Below, one piece after another: positions 9,701 through 17,100 of a stretch of 64,000 bases of DNA. The translations under genes were made by a program, and so were the position numbers. Below the pieces are notes generated by a model that was not told the origin of the DNA, ran no database searches, and saw only the letters and a program-made list of their open reading frames with translations. Within the stretch, counting starts at the first letter, position 1; every line of letters starts with the position of its first letter. This stretch comes from an archaeon (GTDB lineage Archaea; Nanobdellota; Nanobdellia; Woesearchaeales; UBA9642): the NCBI GenBank assembly GCA_020057295.1, contig JAGVGF010000006.1, positions 179,752 to 243,751 of the forward strand, given 5' to 3'.

Positions 9701-10060
9701 TGTAGAATAACAATTAGAATAGCCTGTGCACAAGAAACAACTTTGAGTGCCAGTATAGCCGTTAAAATCTGTACAAGATTGAGAACCGCCATCGCAAGTT
9801 TCATAACCATTCTTTTTACCATCACCACAAGATTCACAAAATCCACAACCAGCCCACCGACAACTAGAACAATAATTTAGGCCATTATATCCCCCACCAC
9901 AGGAACAAGAATTAGGCCAATTTTGATCACACTGCTCTCCAGGATCCAAAATAGTATCACCACAATATGCGGAAACATTAGAAGAAATAATAATTAATAG
10001 AAAAGTGCTTAATATAAAAAATATTGTTAGTGAAAATAACGTTTTATTCTTCATCATCAT
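3779..10060 (-). CDS. Giant Cys-rich secreted repeat protein (2093 aa)
   Basis: The start is MMMKNKT; three adjacent ATGs (10060, 10057, 10054) overlap the upstream gene's stop. A signal peptide spans about residues 1-31 (ending SSNVSAY). Residues about 32-900 are a long series of CGDG/CGDN...G.EQCDG repeats, some of the DUF4215-like form ECDDGN...GDGCSSC. A distinct Ig-like module then appears three times (near residues 917, 1147 and 1712) with the pattern C.I....P..GC, YTGDC..A..VQID and C. Further CGDG repeats lie between the modules. Dozens of Cys and many N-x-S/T sequons point to an extracellular, disulfide-bonded, glycosylated protein. No C-terminal membrane helix or recognised sorting signal is seen, so retention at the surface is unexplained. 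It overlaps and is probably co-transcribed with the upstream coiled-coil gene. Confidence 0.9.
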   Translation of the reverse strand: MMMKNKTLFSLTIFFILSTFLLIIISSNVSAYCGDTILDPGEQCDQNWPNSCSCGGGYNGLNYCSSCRWAGCGFCESCGDGKKNGYETCDGGSQSCTDFNGYTGTQSCFLCTGYSNCYSTEMCGDGWRNGRELCDGDTVSCSTVAGYSGTQRCGGLCNGYDQCYSYESCGDNVRNGNEQCDSNTETCFVNGYPGSKSCDLWCSWNNCVTPYYCGDSITIGPEQCDGNTRACTTAAGYAGTESCTGSCSWSGTCVPSESCGDNVRNGNEQCDGSGTICITNGYIGSKSCSASCTLNACTTTQHCGDNIRNGFEICDGTSGSTCANIYGAEYIGTPGCRTDCSAFVQGTCRIALDYVCKGSSTGSCDIFAIPSLSWSGYDCGANAPTDCSTVESGNDPNICGGTINCKDSSLQSNSACTAAGCTWQPNVCGDSVMNVAAGEQCDDGNLNNYDGCSSSCLKTYVCKGSSTQSCNGYFVDNCETECDTAPAGCYADQFWSECYHSCGGIIECKDSSLQSNSACTAAGCGWQPNVCGDGVVNVLDGEECDDGNSVVGDGCSSCKLEYICKGPSTRSCGEFEIPSLSWSGYDCSADAPLNCYTVEPAINPNYCDGTIDCSAYRGAKCTTLGCSWVPSICGDNIIDPNRGDECDGSTAYGKTCANYNVYSDPQGNGADVPANNGNLICGGCKLNSAGCGYCSNGIREPAEICDGSDINGKVCSQYNSCSNANGNAVNCNNGVVSCTNSCNFDYSKCGYCGNNVKEFSETCDGTTLNSMTCTGVKNDGRTWIGTLGCNTGCSGYDVSRCTTCGNTITDSGEQCDYIPPSSVTFSTTASMQRSNNNGANYYGVCGDTTSLTRFCLENGFNTATVGATPITFGTPCIKYVGGWNTLIAAYVYPVTCSNNIPDTSVGCTNTCQIKDCTILSASITPSSCGSSSANACNVGTTWTVNVRYTGNCALTEAIQVDAASSDNSCKIQFSSGSMKGMTGSNTLLNTPLITTTSFTYTVPTLPLICGNKVINNITGISFRYDGGVVVKSLPVNDLSKRLLDITEDDLLGSYPSKKVLASKDVSEKIDTEYFGIGATLPPTILAYYAGTQINPIYLYNIECDTNTDCVVKNSLKPTCIFRQCVACTSDAQCPANTFCMGDGACGTCKITGIDIKPGNGCDIVNSACNSDNKLNITVNYTGDCSKAKSVQIDFASAYGSCVMNYNTPDSTNVISKMILLIFNPNLSSFTSPTNLLSDKIPSIPVGCNGQTLTLVASEAYSGLPIPLNKQSNYYSTTLTKGITLTNGSCGNYFVDTIYGEQCDVGPTDTADCYKCHWSICGDGMKQTPNHNSITEQCDLGGFNTNTACVAAPNTVCSYCNTTCSNITIIGPICGDGKLDAGEQCDYNTTSGSKTYPSPNATDGSRVVICDDKPSRVKYCIDNNYATSNEAAATHSGSVASCKLWNGLQWITNNSKNITTSVTCSRRANDPYDEYDPDNMIGQDGSGCSPNCTLRTRCGDAIAQTISEGATNLNGGPFPWLAQNGTLCDGTETYCESGYQAHIEWRQFTGFWGYLNHSKFWSNRWWVPDYPDFYVVPLSDTDPNYFMATLHCDFKYDSWCNDETQTYDISNLDRTFYDLTENDFQRGLNAGGTNYYKIYGDHNNNGREICDTLGVTHVVKAGQPYPGHAPCLDTCTIDWPKWTQDAARCGDGITQPQYGESCDSSNPGCVYCQLCSITNVAVYPGTGCDRGVCAPKDKVRVVINFTGDCSAARFAQVDINSTDGACNIGGQGAVIGLNSSEMGDLSIGAGSTSIEFNYTLNGTIPAKCAGKLMGVIPPGGAAFFTNAAKTLNTVDDKFYPHTQNIPVANSGVNFTIDSAHHTWMTCAEVRDKLGLTVLGQSCALPVPPVHKICAGASNCVYKNSSGQAACLVASLNLDNPAVTNYDGNTVICSANKTLCPQGFRYGLTDGYCFPALNSCDVGTDFNTGNNCSKLLNALFKLPLFVNITGDERVNGSSADTVKKCAKKCGLDKKKVTLSNECVRNCLINPTAAVIPGNIVEDPKYDLIVNSIITNCTFPDIVVTDKIGYYCGISNLFNSTSGKYLIYGKKNIVVN
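8463..8540 (-). repeat. Direct DNA repeat copy 1 inside the 2093-aa gene
   Basis: About 78 bp is nearly identical (a few mismatches) to 8772-8849, offset by 309 bp (103 codons, in frame). It encodes the segment QSNSACTAAGC.WQPNVCGD. The nucleotide-level identity suggests recent duplication or gene conversion between protein repeats. Confidence 0.85.
8772..8849 (-). repeat. Direct DNA repeat copy 2 inside the 2093-aa gene
   Basis: This is the partner of 8463-8540, in the same reading frame and orientation. Identity falls off quickly outside the shared stretch. Confidence 0.85.
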
Positions 10061-10718
10061 TACTCTTGACGACTTTTGATTTTGTCGTAGAAGATTTTTT
10101 CTCAGATTTAAATTTTTGTGTAATAGAATTTAATTCATTTACATTATCAATGAATGTTGGTAAAACTTTTCCAAATACTTTTTCCATTGCTTGCAATTGT
10201 GCACCGACGTCAATCATATGTTTATCATAATCTCCAATCTTTCCAATAATTGCATTGTGTAATTTATCGAATTGTGCTTGTAAGTCTGTCATCTGTTGTT
10301 CCATTGATGCTAACTTATTATCTGCTTTTTGTTTCCATTCAATTACTTTATTTATGTCTTTTACAAGTTCATTCCATTTCTCGTCTATGATTGCTTCTAC
10401 TAATTCTTCGGGCGATCCTTGTAATGAACTCATTGAAACCCCTTGTGAAGGCATAGATTGTATTGGTGGTAATTGATTACCAAGTTGTTGCATTTGTGGA
10501 CTTAATTGAGAATTTGATTGTTCGCCTGCTGCTTGTGGTGAACCCATTTCTGATTGTGATATTGCATCAAATATCTGGCTAGAAGTATAACCATCTCTTT
10601 GTAATGTTTGTATAATCTGATTATTAGTGTAGCCTTGCTGCTTCATTGCAGAAACTTGTCCAATCGGAATATCTGGACCAGCAGCGAGGTCAGATTTGTT
10701 AGACTTAAATATACCCAT
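10044..10718 (-). CDS. Small coiled-coil protein with tandem GY-helix motifs, unknown function
   Basis: 224 residues with no signal peptide or membrane segment, so probably cytoplasmic. Residues about 20-52 hold two similar short helical motifs, MKQQGYTNNQIIQTLQRDGY and TSSQIFDAISQ, reminiscent of UBA-like or helix-turn-helix repeats. A Gln/Ser/Pro-rich linker follows, then a probable coiled coil (about 100-190: EKWNELVKDINKVIEWKQKA, MEQQMTDLQAQFDKLH). The tail is Lys/Ser-rich and acidic. GAGGGTG lies just before the ATG. The gene is divergent from secY and overlaps the following 2093-residue gene by 7-17 bp. I recall similar proteins in DPANN genomes but know of no assigned function. Confidence 0.8.
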   Translation of the reverse strand: MGIFKSNKSDLAAGPDIPIGQVSAMKQQGYTNNQIIQTLQRDGYTSSQIFDAISQSEMGSPQAAGEQSNSQLSPQMQQLGNQLPPIQSMPSQGVSMSSLQGSPEELVEAIIDEKWNELVKDINKVIEWKQKADNKLASMEQQMTDLQAQFDKLHNAIIGKIGDYDKHMIDVGAQLQAMEKVFGKVLPTFIDNVNELNSITQKFKSEKKSSTTKSKVVKSNDDEE

Positions 10719-10849
10719 AACACCCTCTTTATATTATTAACGCACAATTACTATATATAATATGCATTTATACCAATAACATGTTTATAAACTTTACGCT
10801 CAACTATATATAGTATATTATTACAACATTATCCGAGTTCATCGTAACA

Positions 10850-10857
10850 TTTTTAAA
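10850..10857 (+). promoter_or_regulatory. TATA box for secY
   Basis: TTTTTAAA lies about 45 bp before the chosen secY ATG. A start about 25 bp downstream would give a 20-nt leader containing GTGGGG, a usable ribosome site. The same divergent region (10719-10898) holds further AT-rich TATA-like elements facing the opposite gene, for example around 10752-10795. Confidence 0.45.
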
Positions 10858-10898
10858 CAATATATGTTTTCGTGAAATATTATTGTGGGGTAAATTTT

Positions 10899-12293
10899 AT
10901 GGGTTTGTTTGATAACATTATCAATAATCTGCCAGAAGTATCACGTCCAAGTCAGAAGAAGTTGCCTTTTAAGGACAAGCTTAAATGGACTCTGATTATA
11001 TTGATGATATTCTTTGTACTTGGAATGATTCCATTATTTGGTCTTGGTTCTAATGCATTACAACAGTTTGAATTCTTATCTATTATATTAGGTGCAAGTT
11101 TCGGATCCATAATATCACTTGGTATCGGTCCAATAGTTACTGCATCTATCGTATTACAATTATTGAATGGTTCTGGACTTTGGAAATTTGATATGACCAC
11201 ACATGAAGGTAAGCAAAGATTTCAAGGATTTCAGAAATTATTCTCTATATTTTTCATCATATTAGAAGCTGGCGTATATGTATTCATGGGAGGTCTTTCA
11301 CCTAATGCAGCATACATCGGTACTTCATTATATTTCCAGTTAGAATTAGTTTTAGTATTCCAATTAATCCTTGGCGGAATAATGATTATGTTTATGGACG
11401 AGATTGTTACTAAATGGGGTTTTGGTTCTGGTATCTCATTATTTATTGCGGCAGGTGTTGCTCAACAAGTATTTATCAGAGCATTTTCATTTCTTCCGAA
11501 TCCATCTAGTCCAGGAACGGTTACTGGAGCGATTCCTAACTTATTTATTAGTTTAGCAGGAGGAGATCCTACTACTGCGATGTTAATGATTGCATCCATT
11601 GTAGCAACTATAGTTGTATTCCTACTTGCAGTTTATGTTCAAGCAATGAAAGTAGAAATACCACTTAGTTTTGGTAGAGTAAGAGGACATGGAATAAGAT
11701 GGCCATTAAATTTCTTATACACATCTAACATTCCAGTAATTTTAGTCGCTGCATTAATGGCTAATGTACAATTATTTGCAACATTATTACAAAAATGGGG
11801 TCATCCAATACTTGGAACATTTAGTGGTAGCTCTCCAACATCAGGATTCGTATTATGGATTTATGGTGGAGATGTTGTCGGAAAACTTATTAAAGGATCA
11901 TTTGTACCAGCAGATTTATTTCATGCATTAGTATATATATTATTCATGGTTATTGGTTCAGTAGTATTCAGTATATTCTGGGTTCAGTCAGCAGGTATGG
12001 ATTCTAGAAGTCAAGCTAAACAGATAATGTCTTCAGGATTACAAATTCCAGGATTTAGACGAGATGAAAGAGTATTAGAAAGAGTTCTAGATAGATATAT
12101 TTGGCCATTGACAATAATGGGTGCAATTAGTGTAGGATTTTTAGCAGCTCTTGCAGATTTAAGCGGAGCATTATCTAGAGGAACAGGAATATTATTAACA
12201 GTAATGATTATATACCAATTATATGAGAATATTGCTCGTGAACACATGATGGATATGAATCCAATGATGAGAAAGTTCATGGGAAGTAAATAA
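10899..12293 (+). CDS. secY: Preprotein translocase channel subunit SecY
   Basis: 464 residues from the ATG preceded by GTGGGG. A GTG 27 bp upstream would add nine residues not found in the family, so I prefer MGLFDNIINNLPEV, which matches the usual archaeal N-terminus. SecY is the multi-spanning pore of the Sec61/SecYEG complex in the cytoplasmic membrane. Seen: the amphipathic N-terminus with KLPFKDKLKWTL, about ten hydrophobic segments, the plug/TM2 region GIGPIVTASIVLQLL, and cytoplasmic loops with SFGRVRGHGIRWP and SRSQAKQIMSSGLQIPGFRRDERVLE. Length is normal for archaea. It is followed by the EMC3-like insertase gene, a known archaeal pairing, and fits a cell that exports very large surface proteins. 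Confidence 0.97.
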   Translation: MGLFDNIINNLPEVSRPSQKKLPFKDKLKWTLIILMIFFVLGMIPLFGLGSNALQQFEFLSIILGASFGSIISLGIGPIVTASIVLQLLNGSGLWKFDMTTHEGKQRFQGFQKLFSIFFIILEAGVYVFMGGLSPNAAYIGTSLYFQLELVLVFQLILGGIMIMFMDEIVTKWGFGSGISLFIAAGVAQQVFIRAFSFLPNPSSPGTVTGAIPNLFISLAGGDPTTAMLMIASIVATIVVFLLAVYVQAMKVEIPLSFGRVRGHGIRWPLNFLYTSNIPVILVAALMANVQLFATLLQKWGHPILGTFSGSSPTSGFVLWIYGGDVVGKLIKGSFVPADLFHALVYILFMVIGSVVFSIFWVQSAGMDSRSQAKQIMSSGLQIPGFRRDERVLERVLDRYIWPLTIMGAISVGFLAALADLSGALSRGTGILLTVMIIYQLYENIAREHMMDMNPMMRKFMGSK

Positions 12294-12350
12294 TTAAAAT
12301 TAAAAAATATTTATTTTATTAATTTTTAAAATTTTTGAGGGGGAGTTTTT

Positions 12351-13118
12351 ATGGCAGGTTTTTTAGATACAATATTTAATCCTTGGTTAGGTCAAGCGCT
12401 ACTTTTACCATCATTCTGGTCCCTATTAATTATATGTACATTTATCACGCTACTTGTTACTGTAGTCTATAAATATACTACTAATCAAGTAGAGATGAAA
12501 CGTATCAAGGGAGACTTAAAGAAGTATCAGAAAGAGATGCGTGAAACTAAAGATACTAAGAAATTAATGGTCATACAAAAGAAGGCTTTAGAATTAAATA
12601 TGAAATATATGACCTCTTCATTTAAGTCAACATTATATACTTTTATTCCTATAATAATTATATTCGCTTGGCTTAACATGCATATTGCATACGAGCCAAT
12701 CAGACCAAATACAGATTTTATTATAACTGCACAATTTGGTGAAGGTGCTAAGGGATTTATTAATTTGACAACCATGCCTGAAATGAAATTTCTGAATGAT
12801 GCATCACAAGAAATTAAAGATAATAAAGCAGTGTGGAAATTAAATGGAGATTCGGGAGAGTATAAACTGAATTTCGATTATAATAATGAAGGACCATATA
12901 CACACACAGTGTTAATTACTAATGATAAAACTTATACCACTCCAGAAAAGATTATTAAAGATAGTAAATTGAAATCTATAATTAACGGTAATGCTCCAGT
13001 TCATCCATTTGGTCAAGATTTTAACTTGTTTGGATGGTATCCTGGATGGTTAGCCACATACATAATACTATCATTAATACTTTCTGCAGGATTTAGAAAA
13101 GTATTCGATGTATACTAA
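12351..13118 (+). CDS. EMC3/TMCO1-family (DUF106) YidC-like membrane insertase
   Basis: 255 residues. A strong GAGGGGGAG lies just before the ATG. A first membrane helix (about 20-42) is followed by a cytosolic helical hairpin with MKRIKGDLKKYQKEMRETKD and a Met-rich stretch. A second helix (about 95-112, FIPIIIIFAWLNMHIAYEPI) leads to an extracytoplasmic region, and a last helix lies near the C-terminus (about 228-250). This order matches the archaeal YidC-like (DUF106/EMC3) family, which helps insert membrane proteins with the Sec machinery. It sits 57 bp after secY on the same strand and is probably co-transcribed. The extracytoplasmic domain between helices 2 and 3 (about 115-215) is longer than I would expect for the family. 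Confidence 0.9.
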   Translation: MAGFLDTIFNPWLGQALLLPSFWSLLIICTFITLLVTVVYKYTTNQVEMKRIKGDLKKYQKEMRETKDTKKLMVIQKKALELNMKYMTSSFKSTLYTFIPIIIIFAWLNMHIAYEPIRPNTDFIITAQFGEGAKGFINLTTMPEMKFLNDASQEIKDNKAVWKLNGDSGEYKLNFDYNNEGPYTHTVLITNDKTYTTPEKIIKDSKLKSIINGNAPVHPFGQDFNLFGWYPGWLATYIILSLILSAGFRKVFDVY

Positions 13119-13181
13119 ACTATTTTTATTTCTTTAATTTCTAAGCACAAATTTGTAGGTTATAACTAGAATCAGTCATCA

Positions 13182-13216
13182 CAAAACAAGAGAAATGTGC
13201 ACATTTCTAAGTTTTG
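13182..13216 (+). other. Hairpin A: 18-bp perfect palindrome with flanking 6-bp stem
   Basis: AGAAATGTGCACATTTCT at 13191-13208 is a perfect palindrome. The flanks CAAAAC (13182-13187) and GTTTTG (13211-13216) also pair, extending the stem past a short internal loop. It lies in the 231-bp gap between the insertase and eL34 genes and overlaps hairpin B. Confidence 0.6.
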
Positions 13217-13239
13217 AACCCCGTCTAAGAGTTCAAAAC
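13211..13239 (+). other. Hairpin B: GTTTTGAAC / GTTCAAAAC inverted repeat abutting a TATA box
   Basis: Two perfect 9-bp arms (13211-13219 and 13231-13239) enclose an 11-base loop. The left arm is shared with hairpin A, so in RNA the two folds exclude each other. The right arm touches the TATA box of the eL34 gene, so at DNA level it could be an operator. Confidence 0.55.
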
Positions 13240-13240
13240 A

Positions 13241-13248
13241 TTTATAAA
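13241..13248 (+). promoter_or_regulatory. TATA box for the ribosomal protein eL34 transcript
   Basis: TTTATAAA, within the palindrome CATTTATAAATG (13239-13250), would start transcription near 13271. That gives a leader of about 78 nt ending in GAGGTC before the eL34 ATG. Confidence 0.5.
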
Positions 13249-13349
13249 TGCCCTAAAATTCCTTTATATTAGATAAGATAAGCATGTTCGAGTAAGTTTC
13301 ATGGTATTCGAATAAGCACAAATTAACAATAATAATTCAGAGGTCAAAA

Positions 13350-13613
13350 ATGCCAAGAGGAAATTTAAAATCAAGAACATACAGAAGAATTCATGTAAGA
13401 ACTACAAAGGGATCTAAATTAGTTTATGCTAAGAGAAAGCCATCAAAAGCACATTGTGCAATGTGTAATGCAATACTTCATGGTGTTGCAAGTGAAAGAC
13501 CATACATAATGGGCAAGTTAGCAAAGACTGAAAAGAGACCTGAAAGACCATTTGCTGGACAATTATGTAGTAAGTGCATGAGATTAAAAATCAAGTCAAC
13601 ATTAACAGAATAA
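13350..13613 (+). CDS. rpl34e: 50S ribosomal protein eL34 (L34e)
   Basis: 87 residues, preceded by AGAGGTC at good spacing. The N-terminus MPRGNLKSRTYRRIHVRTTK is typical. A zinc ribbon is formed by C36-x2-C39 and C73-x2-C76, and the body is rich in Lys and Arg as expected for a large-subunit rRNA-binding protein. The length is normal for archaea. In many archaea cytidylate kinase lies between eL34 and eL14; here only about 100 bp separates them. eL14 follows and is probably co-transcribed. Confidence 0.97.
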   Translation: MPRGNLKSRTYRRIHVRTTKGSKLVYAKRKPSKAHCAMCNAILHGVASERPYIMGKLAKTEKRPERPFAGQLCSKCMRLKIKSTLTE

Positions 13614-13713
13614 ATTTATTTTTATTAATTATTTAATTTTATAAAAAAACAAGAGATTGTCTCCCGGATTTTTCGGCGACGGAATCGTTTCTGTGGAGAT
13701 GGAGAAGATTAAA

Positions 13714-14088
13714 ATGTTTGAAGTAGGAAGAATATGTGTAAAAATAGCTGGCAGAGATGCTGGACAAAAATGTGTAATAGTAGATGTTCTAGACGATAAA
13801 TATGTTCTAGTTGACGGTATGACTCGTAGAAGAAAATGTAACAAAATGCATTTAGAACCTTCAAGTCAGACTGTAGCAATAACACAAAATGCATCACATG
13901 AACATGTTATTAAAGCATTTAAGGAATTAGGTTTAGAAGTTAAAACTACTAAGGTTAAAGGAAAAACTGTAAAACCAAAAGCAGCAAAGTTATCAATAGT
14001 AAAACCTGTCGATACAAGACCTAAGAAAGAAAAGAAACCTAAAGCAGAAAAAGTTAAAGCTGAGAAATCAGAAAAGGTTAAAAAATAA
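13714..14088 (+). CDS. rpl14e: 50S ribosomal protein eL14 (L14e)
   Basis: 124 residues from MFEVGRICVKIAGRDAGQKC, the start that best matches the archaeal family. An in-frame ATG at 13699 would add five residues, and the frame stays open back to a TTG at 13657. The KOW-type core spans residues 1-60 (VGRICVKIAGRDAGQKCVIV and DDKYVLVDG). It is followed by about 65 residues ending in a Lys/Glu/Ala/Pro-rich tail (KPKAAKLSIVKPVDTRPKKE and KAEKVKAEKSEK), which probably contacts rRNA. The 5' stretch 13661-13700 is GC-richer than its surroundings. Usual downstream partners such as cbf5 are absent here. Confidence 0.92.
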   Translation: MFEVGRICVKIAGRDAGQKCVIVDVLDDKYVLVDGMTRRRKCNKMHLEPSSQTVAITQNASHEHVIKAFKELGLEVKTTKVKGKTVKPKAAKLSIVKPVDTRPKKEKKPKAEKVKAEKSEKVKK

Positions 14089-14150
14089 ATTTTTTAATCA
14101 TTTTTTATTTTATTCTTTAAATTTATATTTCATTTTTTGTAAAATTTTAT
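14089..14150 (+). terminator. T-rich transcription end after the ribosomal genes
   Basis: Several T-runs (TTTTTTAATCATTTTTTATTTTATTCTTT) directly follow the eL14 stop. T-runs are the archaeal termination signal. A new promoter follows at once. Confidence 0.45.
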
Positions 14151-14163
14151 TATCACAACAATA

Positions 14164-14171
14164 TTTATAAA
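14164..14171 (+). promoter_or_regulatory. TATA box, leaderless promoter of the 1062-aa surface protein
   Basis: TTTATAAA is centred about 29 bp before the ATG at 14197. No ribosome site lies between, which is the leaderless pattern. Confidence 0.6.
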
Positions 14172-14196
14172 CTTATTCTCTTAATTTTTATACTAT

Positions 14197-17100
14197 ATGA
14201 GGGATGGTTATAAAAAGAGGGGTCAATTCACAATATTTGTTATTGTAGGGATAGTTATATTCTTTATATTTTCATTTGCGATATATTCTAGAGCTAAGCT
14301 TGTTAGTACACAATTAACAACATTGGCCGATAGACAAATCAAAGAATATATTGATAGAAATTCTATTAATCAATATGTTACAAGTTGTCTGGATGCTGTA
14401 GCAAACGAAGCTATAATACAAGCAGGCATTCAGGGAGGAGTATATAATTTTAGTGGACAAACGTTAAACACAGATTATGTCTTATATACCGATTCATATC
14501 ATAATCGTACAGTTAATCTTTCAATAGTTATCAAAGAAAATAACGGTTGTCCAGATAGCAGACCTGCATATCAATATGTTGTAACTCAAAGTCCGGGATT
14601 TTATCCATTCACTTTTGGAAATGTATATCTTAATGCTCTTGACTCATTATACAAACCAGCATATGCTGGAGGAATAAATAATTGTACAATTAATAATTTT
14701 CATGAACATAGCGGTTTTTTTGGTGTGAATAATCTTTCAATACTTTGTGATCTTAATGGTGCTAATACAGTAGATTTTAGATATGGTAATAGTAATTCTA
14801 TCAGTTGTGATTATTATAATTATGAAAACACTTTGCAAGTTTCCATGCAAGATTTTATATCTCGAGAAGTTAATAAGTGCATAAATTTTACTGAAGTTTT
14901 AAAACGTAGTCCTAGTAATATTACACTAGTTGGCAATGTTAGTTCTAGAGTTTTGTTTGGTCAACAAGGAATGGAAATAACTTTAGAATATCCTTTTACA
15001 ATTATGATGTTTAATCGTCAACCTGTTACTAGAATGTTTGATTTTACCGTAAATAAGAATATTGCATTCAAAGAATTATATGATTACACGTATGAGCTAG
15101 CTAACAATGAAGTTAAAGATATTAAATTTTATATCAACAGGAGTGGAAATAGTATTACTAGTCGCAGTACACGAAGATTGGGTGAAGACGTTTTTAGTTC
15201 AAACTATATTATAGATATACATTCAGGTAATGCTTATAATAATTTTACAGATATAATTAGCGTAATTGATTATGATAATAAAATTAATGGTGAACCTTTA
15301 GTAATTAATTTTGGTATAAAAAATCGTAGACCTGCATTAGAATATATTCACGAAGGTACATCAGATTTGTACGATGTGTTGGGTGTAGAAAATGAAACGA
15401 TGATACTTACACCAGTAGGTTTTGATCCCGACAGAGAAGCTGACAATGAACATTTAACATACATATATAATTTGTGGGCTGAAGATTATAAAAATGTTTA
15501 CAATTACACAGATATTAAATGTCGTGAGCCCGACAATTTAAATTATATTATTGCTAATTGTACTAATGGTTTTAATATTTCCTTATCAGGCGCACCACAT
15601 AATTGGTCTAATTCCACATTATATATATCAACACAAACCAATGCAAGTTATAGACCATCTAAAGAAGATACAGGATATCATATTGTTAGAATTACTATAT
15701 ATGATCGTAATAATTTATATGATTATCAAGATGTACGCATAATGGTATTTGATTTACCAACAGCTAAAATCAATGCAACAAACCTTTATGATGATATACC
15801 ATCAAATTATACATCATATGAGGATGCATACATACTCAATGGTACAAACTCAATTGCTGGAACAATCGCACAATCTATCGGTGCAACATTATCAACATTC
15901 ACATGGAATGATAGTCAAGAACCATTCAATATCACCGTAGATGTAAGACCAGGAATACAGTACAGAACATTATTTATTCCAAATATTAGCCTATTAACTT
16001 TTTCTCCAGATGTTGCAATATGGAATATCACACAGTATACGTTTGCAAAGAAGGGAGTAAGTTCTCAAATACACAATATATCATTAACCGTGAATACTTC
16101 AATGGGATTAAAACATACAGCAACATGGCAAGTAAATGTCACACAATGCGTTCCACATAAAGCAACACCATTTGTATATCCCTATCCTTATAATCCTCAA
16201 CCGTATAATTTAATTAATTCACTAATGGCAAATCATACATGTTGCCTGAGCAATTATTCATACGCACCTAATACTGTAGAATGTTTTAATAATGTAAGAT
16301 ATGGATTAAACAGAACATTAACAGATTATAGATTTTATCCAAACATACCTCAAGATCCAAATGCAAATCCTTCATACAATATAGTTTATTCGGGAATTAT
16401 TCTTGGAGATAAAACAGATAACGATATTTTTAGACAAACATTCTTAAGAAATTGTTCAGCAGATAGAGGAAACACATGTACTGGTCAAGCATCAGAAGAA
16501 AGAGAAGATGTTACAAAATGTGATGATAAAAATAATGGTGTTAGTAACATATGGGTTTTTGGAACTTATGAAAGATGCAGTGGTCCTCCTATTGCTAATA
16601 TTAATGTAAATTTATCAAGTAATCCTGGATGCATAAATTATGGCTCTGGACAAACATTCGAAAAATTATCAGGAGCCGGAACAGGAAGTTGCACGGGAGC
16701 CAGCGGAAGATGTGCGACAGGCAATGGTCCTGCTGAATCATTCGGATTCGGCGTATCAGTATACAAATATAAATGTGCAGGCGGTTGTAATAGTGTTAAT
16801 GGTAAATGTGAACCTACTAACTGTTTATGTGATAGAACTTGCGATGGTGGTGTTAGTAGCGAATGTGAAATTTATGGTCCCGGATCACACAACACAGGTA
16901 AATGCGACATTAATAGTATAGAGAAGGAATGTAATAATTGTAATTATCAAACAACAGGGAAATGTAAATTGACAGGATTAAATAATTGCAATGCAAATAT
17001 AGATTGTGATGGAAAAACTCCTGGAATGGCAACAGGAAATTGTAACGCAGGAATAAATCCTGGAATTCCAGATAAATGTAGTAATTCTTGTGGTGTTGAA

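Noticed and set aside
3951..9705. Many plus-strand frames of 60-97 residues opposite the 2093-residue gene
   Set aside because: All are antisense shadows of CGDG repeats, with no signal peptides or ribosome sites.
10872..10898. GTG start extending SecY by nine residues
   Set aside because: The extension has no family counterpart and covers the GTGGGG ribosome site of the better ATG.
13141..13200. C/D box small RNA on the minus strand (GTGATGA next to CTGA)
   Set aside because: The boxes lie side by side with no guide spacing and no second pair, so it does not fit the class.
13657..13713. TTG start extending eL14 by 19 residues
   Set aside because: The archaeal eL14 family begins at the VGRICV block; no ribosome site supports the TTG.
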